The notes beneath the pieces were generated by a model that made no database searches, was not told where the DNA came from, and was given only the letters and a program-made list of their open reading frames with translations. A stretch of DNA of 41,213 nt from Sulfurovum sp. (GTDB lineage: Bacteria > Campylobacterota > Campylobacteria > Campylobacterales > Sulfurovaceae): assembly GCA_020726085.1 (NCBI GenBank), contig DYTG01000003.1, positions 1 through 41,213 on the forward strand. Reading direction: 5' to 3'. Both the position numbers and the translations under genes were made by a program. Below, piece after piece: positions 1-7,600 of this stretch (position 1 is its first letter; each line of letters starts with the position of its first letter).

Positions 1-368
1 GTGTTGGTTTCCTCACTGGGTGGGACCAAAGTTGCATTTTCATTGATTTTATCTACAATTTTATCAATGCTACTATTGTCTTCTACTTCGAGTCCCAATC
101 TATCAATGATAGCTTGTATCTCTTGGCGTGTATCGACATCTTCACGCTCTAAGTCCAAAAGGAAATGGTTAATATCAGCAAGATTATCGGCATTTACACC
201 CTCTACACCTGCATTGGTATAATCTTGTATCGTTGGGGCTGGGTTGCCGTTTTGGGCATAATTAGCCACCTTTGAAATGGCGATTTGTTGGGCGGATGGT
301 TGATTGTCGTTGCACGATGTAGCTATCAGCATCACGGTAATCATCCATAAAATCAAAAGTTTTTTCAT
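1..368 (-). CDS. Surface lipoprotein, N-terminal part (3' end beyond window)
   Basis: The reading frame starts at ATG 368-366 behind a good ribosome site (GAGGAG, 8 bases upstream) and runs off the left edge, leaving 122 codons. The N-terminus MKKLLILWMITVMLIATSC is a short lipoprotein signal peptide ending in a lipobox-like ATSC, so Cys19 would be lipidated. The following region contains the phrase DYTNAGVEGVNADNLADIN, which resembles short repeats in large surface or adhesin-like proteins of Campylobacterota and Gammaproteobacteria (recalled from family knowledge). Function is unknown; the rest of the protein is needed to see its architecture. A promoter with an eight-G tract lies upstream (see 461-480), suggesting variable expression. 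I am confident it is a lipoprotein gene, less so about an adhesin role. Confidence 0.75.
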   Translation of the reverse strand, partial: MKKLLILWMITVMLIATSCNDNQPSAQQIAISKVANYAQNGNPAPTIQDYTNAGVEGVNADNLADINHFLLDLEREDVDTRQEIQAIIDRLGLEVEDNSSIDKIVDKINENATLVPPSEETN

Positions 369-464
369 CTCAATCTCCTCTTTTTGTTTTGTTGAGTATA
401 ATGTTGCGACAACACACTTTCGGGCTAGGGTTCAAAAAAAATCAATAATGTTTCTTTGCATATA

Positions 465-470
465 ATTATA
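465..470 (-). promoter_or_regulatory. -10 box of the lipoprotein gene, next to a G8 tract
   Basis: On the minus strand a perfect TATAAT reads 470 to 465, about 97 bases upstream of the lipoprotein ATG. The eight-G run at 478-471 touches its upstream side and therefore fills the -35/-10 spacer. No good -35 hexamer is seen, which is usual for Campylobacterota sigma-70 promoters. The overlapping plus-strand TATAAT at 461-466 means the direction is not proven. Confidence 0.5.
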
Positions 471-478
471 CCCCCCCC
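471..478. repeat. C8/G8 homopolymer tract in promoter region
   Basis: Eight consecutive C on the plus strand (G8 on the minus strand) lie between two divergent genes. Runs of eight or more G/C are a classic slippage site in Campylobacterota, where length changes switch genes on and off. Here the tract is intergenic, so any effect would be on promoter spacing, not on reading frame. Confidence 0.8.
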
Positions 479-514
479 TCTTGAAATAAACTTAAAATTT
501 AATAAAGGTGTGAA

Positions 515-542
515 TTGAAATATTGGTTTTGTATGCTATAAT
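515..542 (+). promoter_or_regulatory. Promoter of the PHP phosphatase gene
   Basis: TTGAAA at 515-520 is followed after 16 bases by TATAAT at 537-542, which has an extended TG two bases upstream (534-535). The predicted start of transcription is near 549, leaving a 5' leader of about 22 bases with AAGGAG before ATG 571. This placement rules out the earlier ATG at 523 as the translation start. Confidence 0.75.
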
Positions 543-570
543 CCCCCAATCACACAAGGAGATAGATTTC

Positions 571-1350
571 ATGAGAGTCGATTTGCACAACCATACTGCA
601 AGGTGTAATCATGCCACAGGGACGATTGAGGAGTATATCCAAAGAGCCATTGAGCTAGGAGTGGAGATATACGGCTTTAGCGAACACGCTCCTTTGGAGA
701 TTGATCCCCATTACCGTCTTGACTTTGAGCAGATGCGTGAGTATGAAGCCGATATTTTAAATGCCAAAGCAAAGTATCAAGATCAAATCGATATTCGCTT
801 AGGCTATGAGGTTGATTATTTGCCAAACTATTTAGATGAACGAATTTTAAATGCCAAAGTTGATTATCTCATAGGTTCGGTGCATTTTTTGGACAATTGG
901 GGATTTGATAATCCAGAATTTATCAAAGAGTACCAAAACCGTGATATTGATGCTATTTGGCAAGAGTATTTTGGAGCTATTGAGAGTATGGCTAATACCA
1001 AATACTTTGATATTGTAGGACATTTGGATCTTATCAAAGTCTTTAAATATATGCCCTCATTGCCTATCGAAACGTTGGCACAAAACGCCCTTGAAGCTAT
1101 CAAGGAGGCGAAAATGGCAATAGAGATCAATCCCGCAGGACTACGCAAACCCATAGGAGAGCAATATCCCTCGCGTCAGTTGCTAGAGAGAGTCTATGAG
1201 ATGGGGATTGAGATCACCTTTGGGAGCGATGCACATAGGGTTGTGGATGTTGGATTGGGATACGACGAAGTCACCACTCTTGCTAAAACTATAGGCTTCA
1301 AAGAGGTGGTAGCATTTAAAGATAGGCAAAAAGAGTATTATCCCCTCTAA
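571..1350 (+). CDS. PHP-domain histidinol-phosphatase-like phosphoesterase
   Basis: This 259-residue protein begins MRVDLHNHTARCNHATGT, the first metal-binding motif (HxH) of the PHP family, and continues with FSEHAPL, the GYEVDYLP motif, GSVHFLDNW, DIVGHLDLIK and the C-terminal GSDAH motif, all typical of histidinol-phosphatase of the HisJ/HisK type. It would remove phosphate from histidinol phosphate in histidine biosynthesis using a trinuclear metal centre in the cytoplasm; related PHP enzymes act on other phosphoesters. I chose ATG 571 because AAGGAG lies just upstream and because the promoter overlaps the earlier ATG. It converges with the next gene, the stop codons overlapping by four bases. 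hisG lies 7.3 kb away in this window, so the histidine genes are scattered. Confidence 0.85.
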   Translation: MRVDLHNHTARCNHATGTIEEYIQRAIELGVEIYGFSEHAPLEIDPHYRLDFEQMREYEADILNAKAKYQDQIDIRLGYEVDYLPNYLDERILNAKVDYLIGSVHFLDNWGFDNPEFIKEYQNRDIDAIWQEYFGAIESMANTKYFDIVGHLDLIKVFKYMPSLPIETLAQNALEAIKEAKMAIEINPAGLRKPIGEQYPSRQLLERVYEMGIEITFGSDAHRVVDVGLGYDEVTTLAKTIGFKEVVAFKDRQKEYYPL

Positions 1351-1775
1351 TGCTCTTCGGGTTTGCTTGTCAAAGCGATGGTTTTGTAAAAATAGCCCAG
1401 CCCTATAAACATAAGCGTGGTACCAATGAGCAGATAAAACGCCAAAAGCATCTGTGTGTGGTCGCCTAGAGCGATTTTAAAGACTGCCATAAGAGTTTCA
1501 ATCGCAAGAGCAATGACAATTGAGATGAGAAATTTGCCCAATACTTTGTATTGTTGGTCATCATAGTGATGAAAAGATTTGACAATCACCTCATATTCAA
1601 AAATCTGTTTGGCAAGGTCGTAAATAGCCAATCCCAAAGTAATAGAGATAATGGATTTAAAAACCTCGTGCAAAATATCTTGATTGGTATCGCCAACAAT
1701 AAGCATACTAAAGACATATCCACCATAAACAATCAACCCAATCAAAACCGCCGCCAAAAGAAACAAACCCAACAT
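1347..1775 (-). CDS. Small four-helix membrane protein, PsiE-like
   Basis: The 142-residue product has about four hydrophobic segments: residues 1-28, a stretch near 40-60, one near 82-102 and one near 110-132, with short charged linkers (for example around KSFHHYDDQQYK). Overall length, four-helix layout and the central polar loop resemble the PsiE (phosphate-starvation-inducible) family of inner-membrane proteins, but I see no diagnostic catalytic motif and the assignment is by resemblance only. No strong ribosome site precedes ATG 1775. Its 3' end overlaps the end of the upstream convergent gene by four bases. Role unknown. Confidence 0.6.
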   Translation of the reverse strand: MLGLFLLAAVLIGLIVYGGYVFSMLIVGDTNQDILHEVFKSIISITLGLAIYDLAKQIFEYEVIVKSFHHYDDQQYKVLGKFLISIVIALAIETLMAVFKIALGDHTQMLLAFYLLIGTTLMFIGLGYFYKTIALTSKPEEH

Positions 1776-1811
1776 ATAGACCGCTTTTTTGCATTTATCA
1801 TAAAGCGAATT

Positions 1812-2226
1812 CTATTTTATAAGCTTAAGCTTTTCGAGAATTTCAATGAGATTAATATCAAGTTGCAGTTTGACAAAATAGTTGCTTTTATCGCTATCAA
1901 GATGGGTTGTATCCTCTTTGTTTAGAGCATATTATGGGGGCGGATTGATGAAAATCTTTCTCCACTGAGCAGAGTAGCTCGATATAGTCGTGATTTTTAA
2001 GTATGCTGTGTACATTCTCTCTACATTTGCGTGGCAATGACATGATAAGTGTAGAGATAAAATTATCAACCGTGTGGCGATGTTTTTTATAGATATTTAT
2101 AACCTCTTTCGTGGTGTTCTTACAATCATAATGTGCTGTATTTTCAGAAGTATTATAACCAAAATTTATCAAAAAATGGCTATTAGAGCTAATTGCCCTC
2201 CAATAATGAGAAAAAATGCAACACAA
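1812..2226 (-). pseudogene. Possible decayed hypothetical gene in a 579-base gap
   Basis: The stretch 1776-2354 has no convincing intact gene. On the minus strand one frame (2226-1897) reads 109 residues including YIELLCSVEKDFHQSAPI. Just after this, a different minus frame that is open until TAG at 1812 reads THLDSDKSNYFVKLQLDIN, which has the polar/hydrophobic alternation of a true protein tail. A single-base frameshift near 1900-1930 would join them. The upper part (2100-2226) is AT-rich and unconvincing. I recognise no family. It may be a frameshifted remnant or chance open frames. Confidence 0.25.
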
Positions 2227-2229
2227 TTG

Positions 2230-2253
2230 GCTCTTTTTGAAGCAAAAAAGAGC
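2230..2253. terminator. Hairpin, possible bidirectional terminator
   Basis: GCTCTTTTT at 2230-2238 pairs perfectly with AAAAAGAGC at 2245-2253 around a six-base loop. The A/T-rich ends of the stem let it act with short T-runs on either strand. It sits about 60 bases upstream of the petA promoter and would insulate petABC from upstream transcription. Confidence 0.5.
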
Positions 2254-2313
2254 ATTATCTTTTCGTTTGGAATGTTATAAGACAAATTTATAGAATTTTA
2301 ATTAGAGTTGCTA

Positions 2314-2319
2314 TATAAT
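2314..2319 (+). promoter_or_regulatory. -10 box of the petABC operon
   Basis: A perfect TATAAT lies in the context GCTATATAATTG, 36 bases upstream of the petA start. There is no clear -35 hexamer, but the upstream region is T-rich, as in Campylobacterota sigma-70 promoters. The leader contains AAAGGAAAG immediately before ATG 2355. Confidence 0.6.
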
Positions 2320-2354
2320 TGTAAATTGAAATTTTACTATTTAAAAGGAAAGAT

Positions 2355-2855
2355 ATGAGTAACAGAAGAGACTTCATGGGTATTGCTCTAGGTGGCTTTA
2401 CCGCTCTTGCAGGTGGTATCCCTGCACTGTATGCGATGAAAAGATCGTGGGATCCGCTTCCAAGCATCAAAGCCGCTGGTTTTACAGAGGTGGATTTAAC
2501 CACAATCTCCGAAAATGAGCTAATAACTGAAAAATGGCGAGGTAAACCTATCTTCATTCTTAAAAAGAGTGCCAATATGCCTCAAGATCCTAGAGATGTC
2601 GTTGCGGGAGGAGCAAGGTATCATGTATCCATTGGCTTGTGTACACATTTGGGGTGTATTCCTGCTTATTTCCCAAGCGAAACGAAGTTTAAGTGCGCTT
2701 GTCACGGTGGCGAGTTTGATGCCAGTGGCAAAAATACCTTTGGCCCTCCCCCTACACCTTTGGTAATCCCCCCATTTAAAGTAGATGGCAACAAGATTGT
2801 CTTAGGCGAAGCAGGACCAGCGTATTTGGAAATGCAAAAAGCTGGAATAGCGTAA
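2355..2855 (+). CDS. petA: Rieske iron-sulfur subunit of the cytochrome bc1 complex
   Basis: The 166-residue protein carries a twin-arginine type N-terminus (SNRRDFMG followed by a hydrophobic stretch to about residue 27), which exports the folded protein and anchors it in the inner membrane. The Rieske [2Fe-2S] site is clear: C96-T-H98-L-G-C101 and C114-A-C116-H117-G-G, then a proline-rich loop (GPPPTPL). It moves electrons from quinol to the c-type haem subunit. It is first in petABC, 13 bases ahead of petB, with its own promoter. Length is normal for the short bacterial Rieske proteins. Confidence 0.95.
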   Translation: MSNRRDFMGIALGGFTALAGGIPALYAMKRSWDPLPSIKAAGFTEVDLTTISENELITEKWRGKPIFILKKSANMPQDPRDVVAGGARYHVSIGLCTHLGCIPAYFPSETKFKCACHGGEFDASGKNTFGPPPTPLVIPPFKVDGNKIVLGEAGPAYLEMQKAGIA

Positions 2856-2868
2856 GAAAGGAACAAAA

Positions 2869-4104
2869 ATGGCACATTTTGAAAAAGCAAGTTCAATTAC
2901 GGAGTGGTTGGATCAAAGACTCGCTCTCACTACCGTCAAAAAGGTAATAGCATTAGAGTATTGGATTCCCAAAAATATCAATTTCCTATGGGCAATGGGA
3001 ATGGTATTGGCATTTACATTTGCTCTATTGGTTATCTCGGGAATTTTCCTATTGATGTACTATCAACCTAGCGTTGATACTGCCTTTGATAGCGTAAACT
3101 ACACCCTTATGAGTGAAGTTGGATTTGGTTGGCTTTGGAGACATATTCACGGAGTGGCGGCATCGGTGGTCTTTTTGGTCATTTATATCCATATGTTTAC
3201 GGGTATCTATTATGGCTCATACAAAAAAGGTCGTGAGATTATTTGGCTAAGCGGTATGCTTTTGTTTATCGTATTCTCTGCCGAAGCTTTCTCTGGATAC
3301 ATGCTTCCGTGGGGACAAATGAGCTACTGGGCAGGGATGGTAATCACCAATCTTTTTGAAGGTTTCTCTCCCGATATTGCAGGTGGTATTTTGAATGCAC
3401 CTGGACTCGTGGAGTGGATTCGAGGCGATTATGTACCTGGTCAAGCTTTCTTGTCACGATTTTTTATGCTTCACGTGTTGCTTTTGCCACTTGTCATCAT
3501 GGCTCTTATTGCGTTGCACTTTGCAGCACTAAGAATACCTCACGTAAACAACCAAGACGGCGAAGAGTTTGATTATCATGAAGCTGCCAAACTCTACAAA
3601 GAAGGCAATACAAAAGAGTCAAAAGTTATCCCTTTCCAACCTGTATTTTTGAGCAAAGATGTCTTTGTATTGGGTGTCTATCTCATCTTCTTCTTCTATT
3701 TGGTCTTCTATCACTTCAATTTTGCAATGGATCCTGTAAACTTTGACCCAGCCGATGGACTCAAAACTCCTGCACATATCTATCCTGAGTGGTATTTCTT
3801 GTGGTCGTATGAGATTTTACGCCCATTCCCTAAAGATCCTGGACTCATTGCCTTTGGATTTGCTCAAATGGCTTTCTTCTTGTTGCCATTCCTTGATAAG
3901 AGCGATACGGTAGCACCTGCCAATCGAAGAGGTCTTTTTAAGTATTGGTTTTGGATTATGATTGTGGATATGATTGTGCTTACAGTAATGGGCAAACTGC
4001 CACCACAAGGCATTTGGAATCATATTGGTTTGGTAGCTGCAGTAGTCTTTATTGCACTCTTTGTTGCCTTGCCATGGGTTACAAAAAACGAAAATAGAGC
4101 ATAA
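2869..4104 (+). CDS. petB: Cytochrome b subunit of the bc1 complex
   Basis: This 411-residue, multi-helix protein is a full-length (not split) cytochrome b. The two pairs of haem-ligating histidines are visible in WRHIHGVAASVVFLVIYIH and in the helix FMLHVLLLPLVIMALIALH. The quinol-oxidation site motif PEWYF is present in PAHIYPEWYFLWSYEILR. It oxidises quinol (probably menaquinol in this group) and moves protons across the inner membrane. It lies 13 bases after petA and 11 bases before petC, each with a purine-rich ribosome site, so the three genes form one operon. Confidence 0.95.
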   Translation: MAHFEKASSITEWLDQRLALTTVKKVIALEYWIPKNINFLWAMGMVLAFTFALLVISGIFLLMYYQPSVDTAFDSVNYTLMSEVGFGWLWRHIHGVAASVVFLVIYIHMFTGIYYGSYKKGREIIWLSGMLLFIVFSAEAFSGYMLPWGQMSYWAGMVITNLFEGFSPDIAGGILNAPGLVEWIRGDYVPGQAFLSRFFMLHVLLLPLVIMALIALHFAALRIPHVNNQDGEEFDYHEAAKLYKEGNTKESKVIPFQPVFLSKDVFVLGVYLIFFFYLVFYHFNFAMDPVNFDPADGLKTPAHIYPEWYFLWSYEILRPFPKDPGLIAFGFAQMAFFLLPFLDKSDTVAPANRRGLFKYWFWIMIVDMIVLTVMGKLPPQGIWNHIGLVAAVVFIALFVALPWVTKNENRA

Positions 4105-4115
4105 GAAGGACGATA

Positions 4116-5051
4116 ATGAAAAACGAATTAAAAATTTTAGGTGTTGTTGTTGTCTTTACGGCTATTCTCTATTGGGGTGTTGAGCCTTTTGCTCACACGC
4201 AAATGCACAAACATGTCGATGGTGAGCATTTTGCCTATTCGGATCTCAATGAGAGTACCAAAAAAGGCAATGTTGAAAACGGCAAAACGCTTGTTATGGG
4301 TGCGGGTGCTTGTACGGGTTGTCACGGTATTCAAGCGGTGGCTCACAAAGCTCCAATGGATGCTGCAACTGCGGTAAGTGCTTACGGTGTTAATCCTCCC
4401 GATCTCTCTACGGCAGGTGGACTCTACAGCGAGAAGTTTTTAGTCAATCTTATCGAAAATCCTGCTCATGCCCTCAAAGTAGAGCATAAGTTTGATGTAG
4501 CAAAAGGCAAAATGCACCCTATGTCCGCATTTTACGGTGCAGGTGGCGACAAAGCACAAGAGATTGCCGATATGGTAGCGTTCCTCAAATCCATCGCTCC
4601 CAAAGAGATTTCTCCCAAAAATGCCTATATGGATGCGTGCGGACGATGTCACGCCAACCGATACGGCAAATTGGATCAGTTGGGACAAACGCCAACTTTC
4701 AAAAGTGAAACGGATACTTTGAAACACAAAGTAGCGGTTTTGGAGTATCAAGATAAACTCAAAGCCTATATGGGTAAATTGCCTCCTGACCTCTCTATCA
4801 TTATAAGAGCTAGAAGCGAACACTTCCTAGAGACATTTGTAGAGAATCCTCAATCGCAGCTCGAAGGTACTTCAATGCCCCGTGTAGGTCTTAGTACCCA
4901 AGGATTTGAGAAAGTCAAAGCCTACCTTACCCAAACAGGAGATCCTAGCAAAACAGCTCGTGAGAAGATTGGACCATGGGTACTGCTCTTTACATTAGTA
5001 TTTACTATTCTTGCTTATCTTTGGAAAAAATCCATGTGGAAAGATCACTAA
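4116..5051 (+). CDS. petC: Dihaem cytochrome c subunit of the bc1 complex
   Basis: The 311-residue protein has an N-terminal membrane anchor (about residues 6-24), two haem c sites, C66-T-G-C69-H70 and C175-G-R-C178-H179, and a C-terminal anchor (about 285-303, before KKSMWKDH). Two haems instead of the single haem of mitochondrial cytochrome c1 is the usual form in Campylobacterota, related to cytochrome c4-type proteins. It receives electrons from the Rieske protein in the periplasm and passes them to soluble cytochromes. Last gene of petABC; a terminator-like hairpin follows at 5075-5096. Confidence 0.93.
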   Translation: MKNELKILGVVVVFTAILYWGVEPFAHTQMHKHVDGEHFAYSDLNESTKKGNVENGKTLVMGAGACTGCHGIQAVAHKAPMDAATAVSAYGVNPPDLSTAGGLYSEKFLVNLIENPAHALKVEHKFDVAKGKMHPMSAFYGAGGDKAQEIADMVAFLKSIAPKEISPKNAYMDACGRCHANRYGKLDQLGQTPTFKSETDTLKHKVAVLEYQDKLKAYMGKLPPDLSIIIRARSEHFLETFVENPQSQLEGTSMPRVGLSTQGFEKVKAYLTQTGDPSKTAREKIGPWVLLFTLVFTILAYLWKKSMWKDH

Positions 5052-5074
5052 GATCTAACCACACCCCCTCTACT

Positions 5075-5096
5075 CTCCCCTCCTCTTGATGGGGAG
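5075..5096 (+). terminator. Rho-independent terminator after petABC
   Basis: CTCCCC at 5075-5080 pairs with GGGGAG at 5091-5096 around a ten-base loop and is followed by the T-rich TTTCTTCT. It ends the petABC transcript and sits between convergent genes, seven bases from the stop of the Nnr gene. Confidence 0.6.
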
Positions 5097-5102
5097 TTTC
5101 TT

Positions 5103-6497
5103 CTATATCTTCAACTGTGCAATAATCTCAATCAACTCCAATGGAGTCATAGCGTAAGAGTTTTTGGTGTATTGTCTCGAAGCCATAGCGTGCGCAAGAG
5201 AGGCATTAAGCGTAGCATCAAGGGGTGTGTATCCTTGGGCTAGTAGCGAGGCTATCAATCCTGCCAACACATCCCCACTTCCGCCTTTGGCTAAAACAGT
5301 GCTTCCGTGAGGATTGATATAGATTTTTGCTTGATAGGCTATAAGTACATTCGCCCCTTTGAGTAAAAGTACAACATGGGGATAGTGTTGGCTAAAAAGT
5401 TCAACATAATAAAAGCGATTGCTTTGGAGTTGCTTGAGCGAAATATCAACGATAGTGCAAAGCTTGAGAAGCGAAACAAACTCTTTGGGATGGGGAGTCA
5501 CTACGATTTGCTCTTTTTTTAGCAATTTTTTGATTTCATCTTTGTAAAACATATCTGCATCCACAACCATGGGAGTATCAAGCTCTAAAATCTTGCTTAA
5601 ATCAAAATCACCCAATCCCATTCCCAACGCCAACGCACCGCAACGAGAGCCAATAGAGCGTGAATGCATCAGATAGAGAGGAAGATTGGCAGGTTTGTTT
5701 GGACTTACAGCGGTAACCAATCCGCTACCAAAGCCAAAAGCACTCATAGCCGCCATTATTCCCGCCCCCTCTTGCTCCCCTACTATCACATAAACGTGAC
5801 CGTAGCTACCTTTGTGCGTGTTGGCTTTGAGGCGATGGGGCAAACGCATATCGGTTGTTTCAAGCAAAAAAATAGAGGTATCATAGGTTTCATAGAGCTT
5901 TCGAGCGACTCCCAAATGGGCTACTTCAATATCCCCCACATACTCTTTGGCTTTGTCGCTAAAGAGAGATTTTTTCAACGCCCCCATGGTAATGGTTGTG
6001 TGAGCCTCAAAGGCTACTTGTTCGATATTCCCCACACTATCAATCCCCGAAGCTATATCACACGCTATCTTGAAGCCTCCTAGTGCGTTCATTTGCTCTA
6101 TCACTTCAACGGCACGACTATTTAGAGGTTTATTGAGTCCTGTGCCAAAGAGTGCATCAATGATAATATCGTAGCCATCCCCTATCTTTTCAACGATAGA
6201 GATACCCAATTGTTTGCCCCGTTGAAGTTGCAAGATACACATAGGAGATTTCGCCCCAAAAGGCAAATAGAGCGAAACGTTATACTCATCGTGCAGGTGT
6301 CTAGCCACCACTATCCCATCAGCCCCATTATTGCCTACACCGCCAACAATTAAAATAGATTTGTCTTTATCAAAATTAGCAAGAATAAACTCACTAATCC
6401 CCCGTGCCGCATTCTCCATCAAAAGATCTTCTGTTAGACCAAAAGCCTCACAGCAGTGTCTATCGAGTTGGTTTACTTCATGATATACTTTTTGCAC
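5103..6497 (-). CDS. nnrD: Bifunctional NAD(P)HX epimerase / dehydratase (metabolite repair)
   Basis: The 464-residue protein joins an N-terminal YjeF_N epimerase domain (about 1-210; glycine motif GGVGNNGADGIVVARHL) to a C-terminal ribokinase-like dehydratase domain (about 220-464; VTPHPKEF and the signature AKGGSGDVLAG). Together they repair hydrated NADH and NADPH in an ADP-dependent reaction. Start is GTG 6497-6495 with AAGG eight bases upstream; no in-frame ATG fits the family's N-terminus, so GTG is preferred. It follows the broken HepT gene by 19 bases and may be co-transcribed from queD downwards. Both halves look intact. Confidence 0.93.
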   Translation of the reverse strand: MQKVYHEVNQLDRHCCEAFGLTEDLLMENAARGISEFILANFDKDKSILIVGGVGNNGADGIVVARHLHDEYNVSLYLPFGAKSPMCILQLQRGKQLGISIVEKIGDGYDIIIDALFGTGLNKPLNSRAVEVIEQMNALGGFKIACDIASGIDSVGNIEQVAFEAHTTITMGALKKSLFSDKAKEYVGDIEVAHLGVARKLYETYDTSIFLLETTDMRLPHRLKANTHKGSYGHVYVIVGEQEGAGIMAAMSAFGFGSGLVTAVSPNKPANLPLYLMHSRSIGSRCGALALGMGLGDFDLSKILELDTPMVVDADMFYKDEIKKLLKKEQIVVTPHPKEFVSLLKLCTIVDISLKQLQSNRFYYVELFSQHYPHVVLLLKGANVLIAYQAKIYINPHGSTVLAKGGSGDVLAGLIASLLAQGYTPLDATLNASLAHAMASRQYTKNSYAMTPLELIEIIAQLKI

Positions 6498-6516
6498 GGT
6501 TTAACCTTATTTAATT

Positions 6517-6936
6517 TCAAATCTTATCAATAATCTCTATTACAAAATCCAAATGCCTATTTTCATTGATAAAATCTATTATCAACTCATCTTTTAGTTC
6601 TCTATCTACCATCTCAATCTTTGATAACACTATCTCTTTTAGTCCAGCCAATTTATTCTTAGCAATATCAAAAACCTCATCCTCATCTATGCCAAAATAT
6701 TCATGAATCAAAACATTTCTAAAATTGACAATTTCTCTTTTGCTATTATCAAACAATCCGCCATCAATAAGATTTTTGGTAGCTTAGCCAATGATTTCAA
6801 ACTCTCTTATCACGCTATCCCATGCCATATAGTTGTGCTTTAACGCATCACCGTCATTAAAACTTTTACAAGTCTCTTCTATCTTTGCAATAGCTACTAG
6901 CATATCAAACAAAAAAATTTCTCTAACTCTAGGCAT
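6517..6936 (-). pseudogene. HepT-like HEPN toxin gene interrupted by one TAA
   Basis: Read from ATG 6936 the frame gives MPRVREIFLFDMLVAIAKIE and continues to codon 50, stops at TAA (6786-6784), then continues in the same frame to 6517 with no further stop. Total length, 139 codons, is that of an intact HepT. Homologues have Glu at the stop (the phrase IIGEATKN), so a single G-to-T change of GAA explains it. The part after the stop retains the HEPN ribonuclease motif RX4HXY as R73, H78 and Y80 (RNVLIHEY). The gene overlaps mntA by eight bases, the normal toxin-antitoxin arrangement. A TTG at 6756 could in principle restart a 79-residue fragment but lacks a ribosome site. Confidence 0.85.
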
Positions 6937-7219
6937 AAATCATCTCCTCTTGGACTCTTTTTTTCAAAAAGTTTCTCATACTATCAAGATACCCAATATC
7001 GACACTTTTTTGAAATTGCTCTTCCAAAAAATATTTGGCTTCTACTCGATTAAAATAATCTTTTTTGTCAATCTCTACTATTGCCAAATCAATATCACTA
7101 TCTTCCCTTGCTTCATCTTTTGCATAGCTCCCAAAGAGTGCTATTTTTTTGATACCAAATCTATCATAAAGCTCTTTTTCATGCCCTCTTAAAAAGTCCA
7201 ATATATCTGTTTTTGTCAT
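6929..7219 (-). CDS. mntA: MNT-type nucleotidyltransferase antitoxin
   Basis: The 96-residue protein is a minimal nucleotidyltransferase with the family motif GSX10DXD: G30-S31-Y-A-K followed by D42-I-D44. In MNT/HepT pairs this protein inactivates the HEPN RNase toxin by transferring AMP to its active-site tyrosine (established for Shewanella MntA-HepT). It starts at ATG 7219 behind GAGGA and its stop overlaps the toxin start by eight bases. The antitoxin frame is intact although its partner is broken, a common decay route because loss of the toxin is harmless. It lies 27 bases downstream of a cytochrome c gene, apparently inserted into a housekeeping run. Confidence 0.88.
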   Translation of the reverse strand: MTKTDILDFLRGHEKELYDRFGIKKIALFGSYAKDEAREDSDIDLAIVEIDKKDYFNRVEAKYFLEEQFQKSVDIGYLDSMRNFLKKRVQEEMIYA

Positions 7220-7246
7220 TATCTAATCCTCGCCAAACACATCTTG

Positions 7247-7567
7247 CTATTTCTCCATCTTGGAAATATACTCCGCCAACGCCTCTAGTTCATTGGGACT
7301 TAATCGATTCACTTGCGTACTCATCAATCGCCCCAAACCTACCGTATCAAGTCTGCCTTGTTGGTAGCTTTGGAGCTGGATAAGCGTTGCATTTTTGTCA
7401 TTTCCTGCAATCATGGGGCTAACATTGAGTGCTACTGTTTTGCCATCGCTTCCGTGGCATCCAGCGCACTTTTGGTAGAGTTTTTGGGCATCAACGGTGC
7501 TGTTGTCCTCATTGCCTCCATGGAGGAGTGAAAAAAAGATAACAGTTACGAATGTACTTTGTCTCAC
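7247..7567 (-). CDS. Small periplasmic class I cytochrome c (c553-like)
   Basis: The 106-residue protein has a short signal peptide (about residues 1-17), one haem c site C34-A-G-C37-H38-G, and a C-terminal helix typical of class I cytochromes (LEALAEYISKMEK). It should be a soluble electron carrier between the bc1 complex and a terminal reductase or oxidase. Start is GTG 7567-7565 with AAAGGAG six bases upstream; the mature sequence leaves no room for a later start. It lies between queD (33 bases upstream) and mntA. Confidence 0.9.
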   Translation of the reverse strand: MRQSTFVTVIFFSLLHGGNEDNSTVDAQKLYQKCAGCHGSDGKTVALNVSPMIAGNDKNATLIQLQSYQQGRLDTVGLGRLMSTQVNRLSPNELEALAEYISKMEK

Positions 7568-7600
7568 TTTGACTCCTTTTTTTTGCGTTGCACTATTATA

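Noticed and set aside
523..570. Upstream in-frame ATG at 523 for the PHP phosphatase
   Set aside because: It lies before the -10 box (537-542) of the strong promoter and lacks a ribosome site; ATG 571 has AAGGAG and begins the conserved MRVDLHNHT.
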